From: Cohnella candidum
GTDB taxonomy: Bacteria; Bacillota; Bacilli; Paenibacillales; Paenibacillaceae
Direction: 5' to 3'
NCBI RefSeq assembly: GCF_003713065.1
Contig: NZ_CP033433.1
Location: 124,001-188,000 of the forward strand
Length of the DNA stretch: 64,000 nucleotides
Positions 8,389 to 17,379 of this stretch are shown in pieces. The notes under the pieces were generated by a model. It was not told the origin of the DNA, searched no databases, and saw nothing but the letters and a program-made list of their open reading frames with translations. A program made the position numbers and the translations under genes. Every line of letters starts with the position of its first letter. Position 1 is the first letter of the stretch.

Positions 8389-9498
8389 ATGAAAACGGGC
8401 TTCGGGCGGTTCAGGCCGGCCTTGTTGGCGCTGGCGCTGCTGACGGCGTGTTTCTCGGCGGCCTGCAGCGGCGGCGGTACGGAAAGCTCGCCCCCCGCTT
8501 CGGCAACGAAGGCGGAGCAGCATGGAGGCGTCGGGGGAAGCGGCTCCAAACACGGCGGCAAAATCAAAATCGGATTTTCCATGGACACGCTGCTGGAGGA
8601 ACGGTGGCAGAAGGACCGGGATCTGTTCAAGGCCGCGGGGGAAGCACTCGGCGCGGAAGTGGTCATCATGGCGGCGAACGGAGACGACGCGAAGCAAATC
8701 CTTCAGGCCGAGATGATGATCAGCCAGGGCGTCGACATTCTCGTTATCGTGCCTCATGACGCGGGTGCGACGGCGGCGATCGTCAAAAAAGCCCATTCCG
8801 CCGGCATTAAAGTGATGGCTTACGACCGGCTGGTGAAAAACGCGGACATCGACCTGTACGTCTCTTTCGACAACGAGAAGGTGGGCGAGCTGCAGGCGAA
8901 CGCCATCACGAGTATCGTCCCCAGAGGGAAATTCGTCTATATCGGGGGCGCCGATACGGACAACAACGCGCACCTGTTCAAAAAAGGCGTGTTCAACGTC
9001 CTGCAGCCGCTGATCGACAAAGGCGACGTCTCCGTCGTCTACGACCAGTGGACGAAAGACTGGACGCCGGTGAACGCGCTGGCCAACATGCGATCCGCGC
9101 TCAGCGCGAACGGCAACAAGATCGACGCGGTGATCGCCGCGAACGACGCGACGGCGGGAGGCGTCGTCGAGGCGCTGACGGAGCAAGGCCTTGCGGGCCG
9201 CATTCCGGTCGCCGGACAAGACGCCGAGCTTGCGGCGGCCCAGCGCATCGTCGAAGGCACTCAGACGATGACGGTTTATAAGCCGATCAAGCTGCTGGCC
9301 GATAAAGCGGCCGAACTGGCCGTGAAATTGGCGAAAGGCGAAAGCCCCGGCGCGGACCGGAAAGTGAACAACGGCAAAATCGAGGTGCCTTCCGTGCTGC
9401 TCCCTCCGATCGCCGTCGACAAAAACAACATCGACGAGACGATCATCGCCGACGGCTTCCACTCAAGGGAAGACGTGTATAAAAACGCGAAGAAATAA
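8389..9498 (+). CDS. XylF-like sugar-binding lipoprotein of ABC transporter
   Basis: 369 residues. The N-terminal lipoprotein signal has two possible lipobox cysteines, 'LTAC' and six residues later 'SAAC'; only one would be lipidated. A Gly/Ser-rich linker (about 27-55) precedes a type I periplasmic-binding domain ('KIGFSMDTLLEERWQKDRDL', 'VDILVIVPHDAGA', 'GIKVMAYDRLV', 'VIAANDATAGG'), which matches the D-xylose-binding XylF group more closely than ribose RbsB. It lies 43 nt after the response regulator, in the same transcription direction, and no terminator separates them. A second binding protein gene follows after a regulatory gap, so this copy may be made with the sensors rather than with the transporter. 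Confidence 0.88.
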   Translation: MKTGFGRFRPALLALALLTACFSAACSGGGTESSPPASATKAEQHGGVGGSGSKHGGKIKIGFSMDTLLEERWQKDRDLFKAAGEALGAEVVIMAANGDDAKQILQAEMMISQGVDILVIVPHDAGATAAIVKKAHSAGIKVMAYDRLVKNADIDLYVSFDNEKVGELQANAITSIVPRGKFVYIGGADTDNNAHLFKKGVFNVLQPLIDKGDVSVVYDQWTKDWTPVNALANMRSALSANGNKIDAVIAANDATAGGVVEALTEQGLAGRIPVAGQDAELAAAQRIVEGTQTMTVYKPIKLLADKAAELAVKLAKGESPGADRKVNNGKIEVPSVLLPPIAVDKNNIDETIIADGFHSREDVYKNAKK

Positions 9499-9620
9499 TC
9501 TCAGCTTAAAAAAGTATAGACGGTTTTAAAAGAGTGCTATTGTATAGCGCTTACATCCTTTCGGGACGATGTTATATTTGACTTGTTCGAGTCAGACCAT
9601 TTCCGAAAGGGGTCCATTCC
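9499..9620 (+). promoter_or_regulatory. Control region between the two binding-protein genes
   Basis: 122 nt without a gene. It holds two GTATAG motifs 28 nt apart (9514-9519 and 9542-9547) in AT-rich context, a right half of a catabolite-responsive element (GCGCTTACA, 9547-9555; the left half does not match), and a possible promoter TTACAT (9551-9556), 16 nt, TATATT (9573-9578). The Shine-Dalgarno AAAGGGG is at its 3' end. The AT-rich content and the strongly expressed-looking gene downstream suggest this is where the YesN-type regulator acts; that part is inference. Confidence 0.5.
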
Positions 9621-10730
9621 ATGAAAAGAAGTTTCAAGACAATCGCGCTTGTATTGGTTATCGCCGTATTCGCGGCCATCGTCGCAGCTTGCGGCAAAAG
9701 CGGAGGAAGCGGCAGCAAAGTAAGCGTCGGTATCGTATTGCCGACGAAAGACGAGCCGAGATGGGTACAAGACGAACAGCGCTTCAAAGACGCGCTGTCC
9801 GGCTCGAAATACACGACCGAAATCCTGTTCAGCCAAGGTTCTTCCGCTAAGGAAAAAGAAAACGTAGAAACCTTGATCAACAAAGGCATCAAAGTCCTCA
9901 TCATCTGTCCTCAAGACGGCGACGCAGCGGCAGCTGCCGTAGAAGCCGCCAAAAAAGAAGGCATCAAGGTCATCTCCTATGACCGCCTGATCACGAACAC
10001 CGACGCGGTTGACTACTACGTCACGTTCGACAGCGTTGCGGTAGGCGCGGCTCAAGCGCAATACCTGGTCGACCATGCCAAAGGCTCCGGCGAACCGCTG
10101 TACCTGTACGCCGGCGCTGCATCCGACAACAACGCGTTCCTGTTCTTCCAAGGCGCATGGCAAGTTCTGCAGCCGAAAATCGCCGACGGCACGTTCAAAA
10201 TCGCCAACTCCAGCGAAGCCGTCGCTCTGAAAGACAAAAAAGACCTGTCCCGCGACGAGCTGAGCAAAATCATCGGCCAAGTCACGACGAACTGGGATCC
10301 GAACGAAGCCAAAAACAAAGCTCAAACGCACTTGACCGCTGCTGCCGCCGACATGAAAGGCGACGTGGCCATCCTCGCTCCGAACGACGGCACCGCACGT
10401 TCCATCGCCGACGTATTCTCGACCGACTCGGCCGTGAAAAGCTTCGTGATCACCGGCCAAGACGCCGAGAAAGCTTCGATCCAATACGTGATCGACGGCA
10501 AACAATCGATGACGGTGTTCAAAGACGTGCGTACGCTCGTTAAAGACGCAATGGGCATGGCAGTCGAAATCCTCGACGGCAAATCCCCTGCGACGACCGG
10601 TTCCTACAACAACGGCAAAGTCGACGTGAAAGCGAAGCAAACGAAAGTTATCACCGTCGACAAAGACAACGTGAAGAAAGAAATCGTGGATTCCGGCTAC
10701 TACAAAGCAGACGAATTCAAAGGCCTGTAA
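9621..10730 (+). CDS. ChvE/XylF-family monosaccharide-binding lipoprotein (main binding protein of the transporter)
   Basis: 369 residues with a clear lipoprotein signal (residues 1-24, lipobox 'VAAC'). The domain runs 'KVSVGIVLPTKDEPRWVQDE', 'GIKVLIICPQDGDAAAAAVE', 'GIKVISYDRLI', 'VAILAPNDGTA', 'FVITGQDAE', as in the ChvE/multiple-monosaccharide group, which has a longer insert than XylF proper. Codon choice is more uniform than in neighbours (mostly AAA, GAA, CAA), as expected for an abundant protein. It starts after its own control region and is followed by a 16-bp hairpin before the ATPase gene, a layout often seen where the binding protein is made in excess. Confidence 0.92.
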   Translation: MKRSFKTIALVLVIAVFAAIVAACGKSGGSGSKVSVGIVLPTKDEPRWVQDEQRFKDALSGSKYTTEILFSQGSSAKEKENVETLINKGIKVLIICPQDGDAAAAAVEAAKKEGIKVISYDRLITNTDAVDYYVTFDSVAVGAAQAQYLVDHAKGSGEPLYLYAGAASDNNAFLFFQGAWQVLQPKIADGTFKIANSSEAVALKDKKDLSRDELSKIIGQVTTNWDPNEAKNKAQTHLTAAAADMKGDVAILAPNDGTARSIADVFSTDSAVKSFVITGQDAEKASIQYVIDGKQSMTVFKDVRTLVKDAMGMAVEILDGKSPATTGSYNNGKVDVKAKQTKVITVDKDNVKKEIVDSGYYKADEFKGL

Positions 10731-10752
10731 TCGCGAGCGTAAATAAGCCAGT

Positions 10753-10788
10753 GCGGAATAGTGATAGATTCGTCTATCACTATTCCGC
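10753..10788 (+). promoter_or_regulatory. Perfect 16-bp intercistronic hairpin
   Basis: GCGGAATAGTGATAGA and its exact complement flank a TTCG tetraloop, one of the most stable RNA loops. No T-run follows directly, only scattered Ts 10-20 nt on, so it is more likely an mRNA 3'-end protector or partial terminator than a full terminator. It ends 22 nt before the Shine-Dalgarno of the ATPase gene. Confidence 0.8.
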
Positions 10789-10824
10789 TATTGTTAGAGC
10801 TTTTTCTGGTAAGGAGTGGAAACG

Positions 10825-12345
10825 ATGAGCGGCTACATTTTAGAGATGAACAACATCTCCAAAGAATTCACCGGCGTCAAGGCGCTGACCGACGTCAACT
10901 TCAAAGTCGCCAGAGGCGAAATCCACTGTCTGATCGGCGAGAACGGCGCAGGGAAGTCGACGCTGATGAAAGTGCTCAGCGGCGTATATCCTTTCGGTAC
11001 CTATTCGGGCGATATCGTATTCGACGGCAAGGTACAGCAGTTCGGGAAAATCAGCGACAGCGTGAAAACGGGAATCGCGATCATCTACCAAGAGCTGGCG
11101 TTGTTCCCGGACCTTTCCGTGTACGAGAACATATTCGCAGGCAACGAAGTAAGGCGGGGCGCGATCGTCGATTGGAACCAAACGATCATGCAAGCCAAGC
11201 AAATGCTGCAGAAAGTCGGGTTGAACGTCAATCCCGAAACGCTCATTAAAGACCTGGGCGTCGGCAAGCAGCAGCTCGTGGAAATCGCGAAGGCGCTCAG
11301 CAAAGACGTCAAGCTGCTGATTTTGGACGAACCGACCGCGGCGCTGAACGAGAATGACAGTGAAAACCTGCTCAATCTGCTGCGGGAACTGAAGAGACAG
11401 GGCATTACGTGCATCATGATTTCGCACAAGCTGAAAGAAGTCATCTCCATCGCGGATAAAGCGACCGTGCTGCGAGACGGCCGGACCATCTGCACGCTCG
11501 ACGCCGCCAAAGGAGAAATCTCCGAAAGCGTCATTATCAAAAACATGGTCGGCCGCGAAATCGAAGATATTTATCCGAAGAGGCCGAACAAATCGTTTGG
11601 CGACAAAATCCTCGAAGTCAAGAACTGGACCGCCTACGATCCCCAGTCGGGCAGAAACGTTGTGAAAGACGTCAACATGCACGTCAGAAAAGGAGAAATC
11701 GTCGGGGTAGCCGGCTTGATGGGCTCGGGACGGACGGAGCTTGCGCTCAGCATCTTCGGCAATCCAAGGTCCTATAAACTGCAGGGCGAATTGAGGGTGA
11801 ACGGCTCGCCGATGACCTTCACGCACACGAGCGACGCGATCCGCGAAGGTATCGCTTACGTGACCGAAGACCGCAAGGGCGACGGACTGTTCCTGATCCA
11901 GGACATCAAGAGCAACATTACCGCCGCGAATCTGCAAGGCATCGCCTCCGGCGGCTGGATCAACGACAACGAAGAAATCAAGGTCGCCAACGATTACAAG
12001 CAGTCCCTGTACGTCAAGGCGCCTTCCGTCGAGCAGATCGTCGGCAACCTGAGCGGCGGCAACCAGCAGAAGGTGTCGCTGGCCAAATGGATGTTCGTCG
12101 GTCCCAAACTGCTGATTTTGGATGAGCCGACCCGCGGGATCGACGTGGGGGCCAAATTCGAAATCTACTCGATCATGAACAAGCTGATCAGCGAAGGCCT
12201 CAGCATCATCATGATCTCGTCCGAGCTCGGCGAAGTGCTCGGCATGAGCGACCGGGTGTACGTCATGGCCGAAGGCAAGATCAAGGGCGAATTGTCGGCT
12301 GAAGAGGCCAATCAGGAAAAAATCATGCAATTCGCTACGCAATAG
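10825..12345 (+). CDS. Sugar ABC transporter ATPase with two nucleotide-binding domains (XylG/MmsA class)
   Basis: 506 residues. ATG at 10825 chosen because AAGGAG (10811-10816) is 8 nt upstream; an in-frame GTG at 10816 overlaps that site. The first ABC domain has Walker A 'GENGAGKST', a signature weakened to 'LGVGKQQL' and Walker B 'LILDEPTAALN'. The second has a degenerate Walker A ('GLMGSGRTE', lacking the lysine), signature 'LSGGNQQK' and Walker B 'LILDEPTRGID'. This pairing is normal for carbohydrate-uptake CUT2 ATPases. It powers uptake of a pentose or other monosaccharide with the permease that follows after 12 nt. Confidence 0.94.
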   Translation: MSGYILEMNNISKEFTGVKALTDVNFKVARGEIHCLIGENGAGKSTLMKVLSGVYPFGTYSGDIVFDGKVQQFGKISDSVKTGIAIIYQELALFPDLSVYENIFAGNEVRRGAIVDWNQTIMQAKQMLQKVGLNVNPETLIKDLGVGKQQLVEIAKALSKDVKLLILDEPTAALNENDSENLLNLLRELKRQGITCIMISHKLKEVISIADKATVLRDGRTICTLDAAKGEISESVIIKNMVGREIEDIYPKRPNKSFGDKILEVKNWTAYDPQSGRNVVKDVNMHVRKGEIVGVAGLMGSGRTELALSIFGNPRSYKLQGELRVNGSPMTFTHTSDAIREGIAYVTEDRKGDGLFLIQDIKSNITAANLQGIASGGWINDNEEIKVANDYKQSLYVKAPSVEQIVGNLSGGNQQKVSLAKWMFVGPKLLILDEPTRGIDVGAKFEIYSIMNKLISEGLSIIMISSELGEVLGMSDRVYVMAEGKIKGELSAEEANQEKIMQFATQ

Positions 12346-12357
12346 GAGGTACCATCG

Positions 12358-13584
12358 ATGAGTGCAAATCATGGAACGAATCCGGCAGTCAACAATTCCG
12401 CTGCCCCCGGATCCTTATTTCAAGAGGCCAAGTCTCTCGTGAAAGTGAACATCCGCGAGTACGGCATGTACATCGCCCTGTTCGTCATCATGGTCGTTTT
12501 CTCGGTCATGACGGACGGCCTGTTCATCTCCTCCCGGAACCTCAGCAACCTGCTGGACGCCACCGGTTATATCGCGGTACTGGCCGTCGGCATGACGCTC
12601 GTCATCGTCATCCGGCACATCGACTTGTCCGTCGGCTTCGCCGCCGGATTCATGGGCGCGATCGCCGCCATTCTGCTTACGCAAGCCGGCGTTCCGTTCT
12701 ATATCACGATCCCGATCATCCTCGTGCTGGGCATCGTGATCGGCATGTTCAACGGCGTGCTCGTCGCTTCGGTCGGCATTCCTTCGTTCGTCTCGTCTCT
12801 CGCCGCCATGCTGATCTTCCGGGGCGCTCTGCTGCGCGTGACGGAGAAGACCGGAACGATTATCGTCAAAGACGATCACTTCAACGCGATCGGCAACGGT
12901 TACATCCCGGCGATCTCGAGCGTAGGCGGACTGAGCTTGCTGTCGTTGATTCTGGGCGTGGTCGCCATCCTGTTTTATATTTACTCTGAACTTTCCAACC
13001 GCAGGAACAAGCTGAAATACAACTTCGAAGTCGTGTCGGGCGGCATTTTCACGATCAAGCTCGTATTCGTTTCGGCCATCATCGCTTACTTGACCTGGAT
13101 CCTCGCGGGATACCACGGGTTTTCCTGGACGGTCATCATCACGCTCATCGTCGTGTTCGCTTACCATTTCCTGACGACCAAAACCGTGCTCGGCCGGCAC
13201 ATTTATGCCGTCGGCAGCAACCCGGAAGCGGCTCACCTGAGCGGCATAAACGTTAAGAAAATCACGTATATCGTATTCGGTTCGATGGGCATGCTGTCCG
13301 CGCTTTCGGGCATCCTGTTCACGTCCCGCCTGCAATCGGCGACGACGACGGCCGGTACGCTGTTCGAGCTCGACGCGATCGCGGCCGCTTACGTCGGCGG
13401 CGTATCCGCGGCAGGCGGCGTGGGCAAAGTCACCGGCTCCATCATCGGCGCCGTCGTCATGGCTTCCCTGTCCAGCGGCATGAACCTGCTCGGCGTCGGC
13501 ATCTCCTATCAATACATGATCCGGGGCGGCGTCCTCGCGATCGCGGTTATCTTCGACGTCCTGACCCGCAAGAAGAGAGGCTAA
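12358..13584 (+). CDS. Sugar ABC transporter permease (XylH/MmsB class)
   Basis: 408 residues, ATG after TAGGAGGT, which itself contains the ATPase stop codon. Around ten to twelve membrane helices, with the CUT2 permease motif region 'HIDLSVGFAAGFMGAIAAILL' and the conserved 'AVGSNPEAAHLSGINVKKI'. A cytoplasmic loop with 'SNRRNKLKYNFEV' separates two helical blocks, as in XylH and GguB, which are longer than RbsC (~320 residues). It is the last gene of the transporter operon; a strong terminator follows. Confidence 0.93.
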   Translation: MSANHGTNPAVNNSAAPGSLFQEAKSLVKVNIREYGMYIALFVIMVVFSVMTDGLFISSRNLSNLLDATGYIAVLAVGMTLVIVIRHIDLSVGFAAGFMGAIAAILLTQAGVPFYITIPIILVLGIVIGMFNGVLVASVGIPSFVSSLAAMLIFRGALLRVTEKTGTIIVKDDHFNAIGNGYIPAISSVGGLSLLSLILGVVAILFYIYSELSNRRNKLKYNFEVVSGGIFTIKLVFVSAIIAYLTWILAGYHGFSWTVIITLIVVFAYHFLTTKTVLGRHIYAVGSNPEAAHLSGINVKKITYIVFGSMGMLSALSGILFTSRLQSATTTAGTLFELDAIAAAYVGGVSAAGGVGKVTGSIIGAVVMASLSSGMNLLGVGISYQYMIRGGVLAIAVIFDVLTRKKRG

Positions 13585-13611
13585 TCTTTCGATTCTCGTG
13601 ATTGATCGGCG

Positions 13612-13647
13612 AAGAACGGCATCCTGGGATGCCGTTCTTTTATTTTG
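13612..13647 (+). terminator. Rho-independent terminator of the sugar transporter operon
   Basis: A 13-bp perfect stem AAGAACGGCATCC / GGATGCCGTTCTT, then TTTATTTTG. Confidence 0.9.
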
Positions 13648-13707
13648 CCCTTAAGGCGTGGTATATTGGGCGTTGAAATCGAGAGGAACGGACGGGAGTC
13701 GGGAAAC

Positions 13708-14847
13708 ATGCAAAAATACGACGCGATCGTTGTCGGCGCGGGTGCGATGGGCATGTCGGCCGGGTATCATTTGGCGGCGGCAGGACGAAGGGTATTGCTG
13801 ATCGACGCGAACGATCCTCCGCACGACAAGGGCACCCACCACGGCGAAACGCGGATCATCCGGCACGCTTACGGCGAAGGAAGGGAATATACGCCGCTTG
13901 CTCTCCGGGCACAGGAATTGTGGGAGCAGTTGGAGGAACTGACCGGTCGGAAGCTGTTTCTGCCGACCGGGTTTCTGCAGGCCGGAGAGCCGGGGTCTTC
14001 GATGCTCGAGGAAATGGCGGCCAGCGCCCGGGAGCATGGCGTGCCGGTAGAGAGGCTGGACCGCGCCGAAATTCGCCGCCGTTGGCCGGATTTGGCGCTG
14101 CCGGAGTCGAACGAGGCTTGCTTTGAGCCCGAGGGTGGCGTGCTGCTGTGCGAGGATTGCATCCGGAGCTATCGTGAAGCGGCCGAGAAGATGGGTGCCG
14201 TGGTGAAGGCGAACGCTCCCGTCACGGAGATCCGGCCGGACGCGGACGGTGCGACGGTGCTCGCGGGCGGTGAGGTTTACCGCGCGGACGCGCTCGTCGT
14301 GACCGCCGGCAAATACGCCGGCCGGGTGCTGCAGGGCCTTGGCGTCGAGGCGCCGCTTCGGCCGCTGCGCCGTACGGTGGCATGGTTCCCGACGGATCGG
14401 GCGGATTACGATCAGGCGCGTTTTCCGGCTTTTCTGTTCGAAGTGCCGGAAGGGATGTTTTACGGGTTTCCCGGAATCGGTGGAAGCGGCGTGAAGGTCG
14501 GGCGGCATGAGGGACCGGAGCGGCCTTCCCCGCTGGACGGGCCGATGCCCGCGTTCGGGGCTTACCCGGAAGATAGAGGGGATTTGGAAGGTTTTATGGG
14601 CCTCTACATGCCGGGTATAGCCCCCGTCGCATCCAGGGGATCCGCCTGCACGTACACGATGACGCCTGACGAGCATTTTATTTTGGACCGGCATCCGGAG
14701 TATGCCCACGTCGCGATCGGGGCTGGTTTTTCCGGGCATGGGTTCAAGTTCGCCAGCGCGGTCGGGGAAGTGTTAGCTCGTATGGCGTTGAAGGAAGAGC
14801 CGGGATTCGATCTTTCTCTATTTCGGATTTCCAGGTTCATCGGCTGA
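13708..14847 (+). CDS. FAD-dependent monomeric sarcosine oxidase / N-methyl-amino-acid oxidase family
   Basis: 379 residues. The FAD-binding Rossmann motif 'VVGAGAMGMSAGYHLA' is at residues 7-22, 'THHGETRIIRHAYGEG' follows, and Cys314 in 'ACTYTMTPDEHFILDRHP' corresponds to the cysteine that binds FAD covalently in monomeric sarcosine oxidase (Cys315), so the flavin is probably covalent here too. The family oxidises sarcosine, N-methyltryptophan or similar secondary amines to H2O2, aldehyde and amine. ATG 13708 is favoured because similarity begins there and GGGAGTCGGG precedes it; upstream in-frame starts lie in the promoter (TATATT near 13660). A helicase gene follows after 20 nt. Confidence 0.87.
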   Translation: MQKYDAIVVGAGAMGMSAGYHLAAAGRRVLLIDANDPPHDKGTHHGETRIIRHAYGEGREYTPLALRAQELWEQLEELTGRKLFLPTGFLQAGEPGSSMLEEMAASAREHGVPVERLDRAEIRRRWPDLALPESNEACFEPEGGVLLCEDCIRSYREAAEKMGAVVKANAPVTEIRPDADGATVLAGGEVYRADALVVTAGKYAGRVLQGLGVEAPLRPLRRTVAWFPTDRADYDQARFPAFLFEVPEGMFYGFPGIGGSGVKVGRHEGPERPSPLDGPMPAFGAYPEDRGDLEGFMGLYMPGIAPVASRGSACTYTMTPDEHFILDRHPEYAHVAIGAGFSGHGFKFASAVGEVLARMALKEEPGFDLSLFRISRFIG

Positions 14848-14867
14848 AGGAAAGGAGGCTGTGGGGC

Positions 14868-17372
14868 ATGACGCAAACGGGGTTGCCGGTGGAACGCTCC
14901 TTGCCGGAATTGTCGGCGGCGTTGTCCGCAGGGAACGGGGCCGTTCTCGTGGCGGCGCCCGGCGCGGGCAAAACGACGCGCGTTCCGCTCGCGCTGCTCG
15001 GTGAGCCGTGGCTGGCGGGCAGGAAGATCGTCATGCTGGAGCCACGCCGGCTTGCCGCCCGCAGCGCAGCCCGGTATATGGCGGCCCAGCTTGGCGAATC
15101 CGTCGGCGGGACGGTCGGCTACCGGGTGCGCATGGACACGAAGGTCGGTCCGCGGACGCGTATCGAAGTCGTCACCGAGGGCGTGTTGACCCGCATGCTG
15201 CAGAGCGATCCGGGCTTGGAGGAAGTGGGGCTTCTCATCTTCGACGAGTTTCATGAGAGAAGCCTGCAGGCGGACTTGGGCTTGGCGCTGTGCCTTCAGA
15301 CGAGGGAGCTGCTTCGTGACGATTTGCGGCTGCTCGTCATGAGCGCGACGATGGAAGCGGAGCCCGTCGCCCGTCTGCTCGGCGGAGCGCCGGTCATCGT
15401 GAGCGAGGGCCGGCAGTATCCGGTCGATACGCTGTATCGGCCGCCGGCCCGGACAGGGTTGCCCGTCGCGGAAGCGCTTGTGCCTGTGGCGGCGGAAGCG
15501 CTGCGGGATCGACAGGGCGACCTGCTCGTATTCTTGCCCGGGATGGCGGAAATCCGAGCGGCGGAGCGGCTGCTGCGGGAACGGCTGGGAGAGTCTTTGC
15601 TGGACTCGGTACGGATCCATCCGCTGCACGGAAGTCTCCCCGCCGAGGCGCAGGACCGCGCTTTGGCTCCGTCGATCGCGGGCGAGCGTAAGATCGTACT
15701 CGCGACTTCAGTGGCGGAGACGAGCTTGACCGTGGAAGGGATTACGGTCGTCATTGATGGCGGGCTGTCCCGAGTGTCGCGGTTTTCGCCCCGGACCGGC
15801 ATGAGCCGGCTGGAAACGACGGCCGTCTCGGTCGCGTCCGCCGACCAGAGAAGGGGGCGCGCGGGACGTCTGGCGCCCGGCACGTGTTACCGGATGTGGA
15901 GCGAGGAAGAGCATCGCAGGCTGCGAGCGGCGGACGAGCCGGAAATCCGCGAAGCGGATCTCGCGCCGCTCGTGCTCGAGCTCGCGGCGTGGGGAACGCC
16001 GGATCCGGGCGAGCTGCAGTGGCTGGACCCGCCTCCATTGCCGGCGATTCAGCAAGCGCGTGAGCTGCTCGTCTCGCTGGGAGCGTTGTTGCCGAGCGGG
16101 ACCGTTACCGCTCACGGCCGGAGAATGGCCGAGCTCGGCCTGCATCCGAGGCTGGCGCACATGCTGCTTCGCGCGCTGCTTCTCGGCTGGGGCGAGCCGG
16201 CCTGCGAGATCGCCGTGCTGCTCGGCGATCGGGATTTCGCCCGGCCGGCCGACGCGGATTTCCGCCGCCGGCTGGAAGCGCTCCGCGGCAGCGGGACTTC
16301 CTCCGCGGAAGAAGGCGCGCGCCGCCGGTTGGTGGAGGCGGCGGCGCGCTTGAAACGCGAAATCGGCTCGGCGGGAGCAGCAGCCGGTCAAGGCGCGTTG
16401 AGAGGCGGGACGGATCCGTGCGGCCTGCTGCTGGCTTTGGCTTATCCGGACCGGATCGGTCGCCGCCGGGAAGGCGGCAAATATTTGCTCAGCGGCGGAC
16501 GAGGCGCCGCATTCGCGGGCGATCCGCCGCTCGTTCGGGCAGAATGGATCGTCGCGGCGGACGTCGAGGACTCCGGCACCGAAAGCCGGATTCGGCAAGC
16601 GGCGCCCGTAGCGTTGGAGGAATTGCTGGAGCATTTCCCGGAAGCGGTGATCGAAGAGCGTACGGTGACGTGGGACCGGGCCGCCAAGGCGGTGCGCGCC
16701 CGCGTCCGCCGCAAGCTCGGCGCGTTGCTGCTGGAGGAGAAGCCGATGGCTTCCCCTCCGGCGGACCAAATCGAGCGGGCGTTGATGCTAGGCGTCCGCG
16801 AGTCGGGCCTTGAAGCGCTGCCCTGGAACCGGGCTGCCCGGCAATACCAAGAGCGCGCCGTGTTCGTGCGGAGAAGCGATCCGGCATGGCCGGACTTGTC
16901 CGACGAAGCGTTGTTGGACACGCTGGAGGATTGGCTGCTTCCTTTCTGCGGCGGCATGAAAAGCCTCGGCGACCTGCAACGCGTCAACCTCAAGGAGGCG
17001 CTGGAATCCCGGCTTCCGTGGAACCTGCGCCGGGAGTTGGACGAACGCGCGCCGACGCATTGGGAAGTGCCGAGCGGCTCGCGGATTCCGATCGATTACT
17101 CCGATCCCGACTCGCCCGTGCTCGCCGTGCGGCTGCAGGAAATGTTCGGGCTGGCTGAAACGCCGCGCATCGCCGGCGGGCGCGTGCCGCTCACGCTGCA
17201 CCTGCTATCGCCGGCCCAGCGCCCCGTGCAGGTGACGCGGGACTTAGCCAACTTCTGGCGCGACACCTACTTCGAGGTCCGCAAGGACCTCAAAGGCCGC
17301 TACCCGAAGCATTACTGGCCCGACAACCCCCTCGAGGCCGAAGCGACCCGCCGCGCCAAGCCGCGGACTTGA
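14868..17372 (+). CDS. hrpB: ATP-dependent helicase HrpB
   Basis: 834 residues, near the usual ~810-850. Motif I 'GAGKTTRVPLALL', motif II 'DEFHERSLQADLGLAL' (HrpB proteins carry DEFH rather than DEAH), motif III 'MSATM', motif VI 'QRRGRAGRLAPGTCYR', then the HA2 domain and the HrpB-specific C-terminal domain ending in 'FWRDTYFEVRKDLKGRYPKHYWPDNP', which is diagnostic. ATG is 10 nt after AAAGGAGG. The biological role of HrpB is not well defined; it is a DEAH/RHA-type RNA or DNA helicase. Confidence 0.95.
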   Translation: MTQTGLPVERSLPELSAALSAGNGAVLVAAPGAGKTTRVPLALLGEPWLAGRKIVMLEPRRLAARSAARYMAAQLGESVGGTVGYRVRMDTKVGPRTRIEVVTEGVLTRMLQSDPGLEEVGLLIFDEFHERSLQADLGLALCLQTRELLRDDLRLLVMSATMEAEPVARLLGGAPVIVSEGRQYPVDTLYRPPARTGLPVAEALVPVAAEALRDRQGDLLVFLPGMAEIRAAERLLRERLGESLLDSVRIHPLHGSLPAEAQDRALAPSIAGERKIVLATSVAETSLTVEGITVVIDGGLSRVSRFSPRTGMSRLETTAVSVASADQRRGRAGRLAPGTCYRMWSEEEHRRLRAADEPEIREADLAPLVLELAAWGTPDPGELQWLDPPPLPAIQQARELLVSLGALLPSGTVTAHGRRMAELGLHPRLAHMLLRALLLGWGEPACEIAVLLGDRDFARPADADFRRRLEALRGSGTSSAEEGARRRLVEAAARLKREIGSAGAAAGQGALRGGTDPCGLLLALAYPDRIGRRREGGKYLLSGGRGAAFAGDPPLVRAEWIVAADVEDSGTESRIRQAAPVALEELLEHFPEAVIEERTVTWDRAAKAVRARVRRKLGALLLEEKPMASPPADQIERALMLGVRESGLEALPWNRAARQYQERAVFVRRSDPAWPDLSDEALLDTLEDWLLPFCGGMKSLGDLQRVNLKEALESRLPWNLRRELDERAPTHWEVPSGSRIPIDYSDPDSPVLAVRLQEMFGLAETPRIAGGRVPLTLHLLSPAQRPVQVTRDLANFWRDTYFEVRKDLKGRYPKHYWPDNPLEAEATRRAKPRT

Positions 17373-17379
17373 CTCGCGC

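Noticed and set aside
6729..8669. 646-codon open frame antisense to the response regulator gene
   Set aside because: Mirror frame over an intact REC-AraC gene; no start site or domain.
9541..9555. Full catabolite-responsive element
   Set aside because: Only the right half matches; the left half differs at three of five defined positions.
9578..9583. TTGACT as the -35 of the binding-protein gene
   Set aside because: A -10 at the right distance would fall on the ribosome site and start RNA at or after the ATG.
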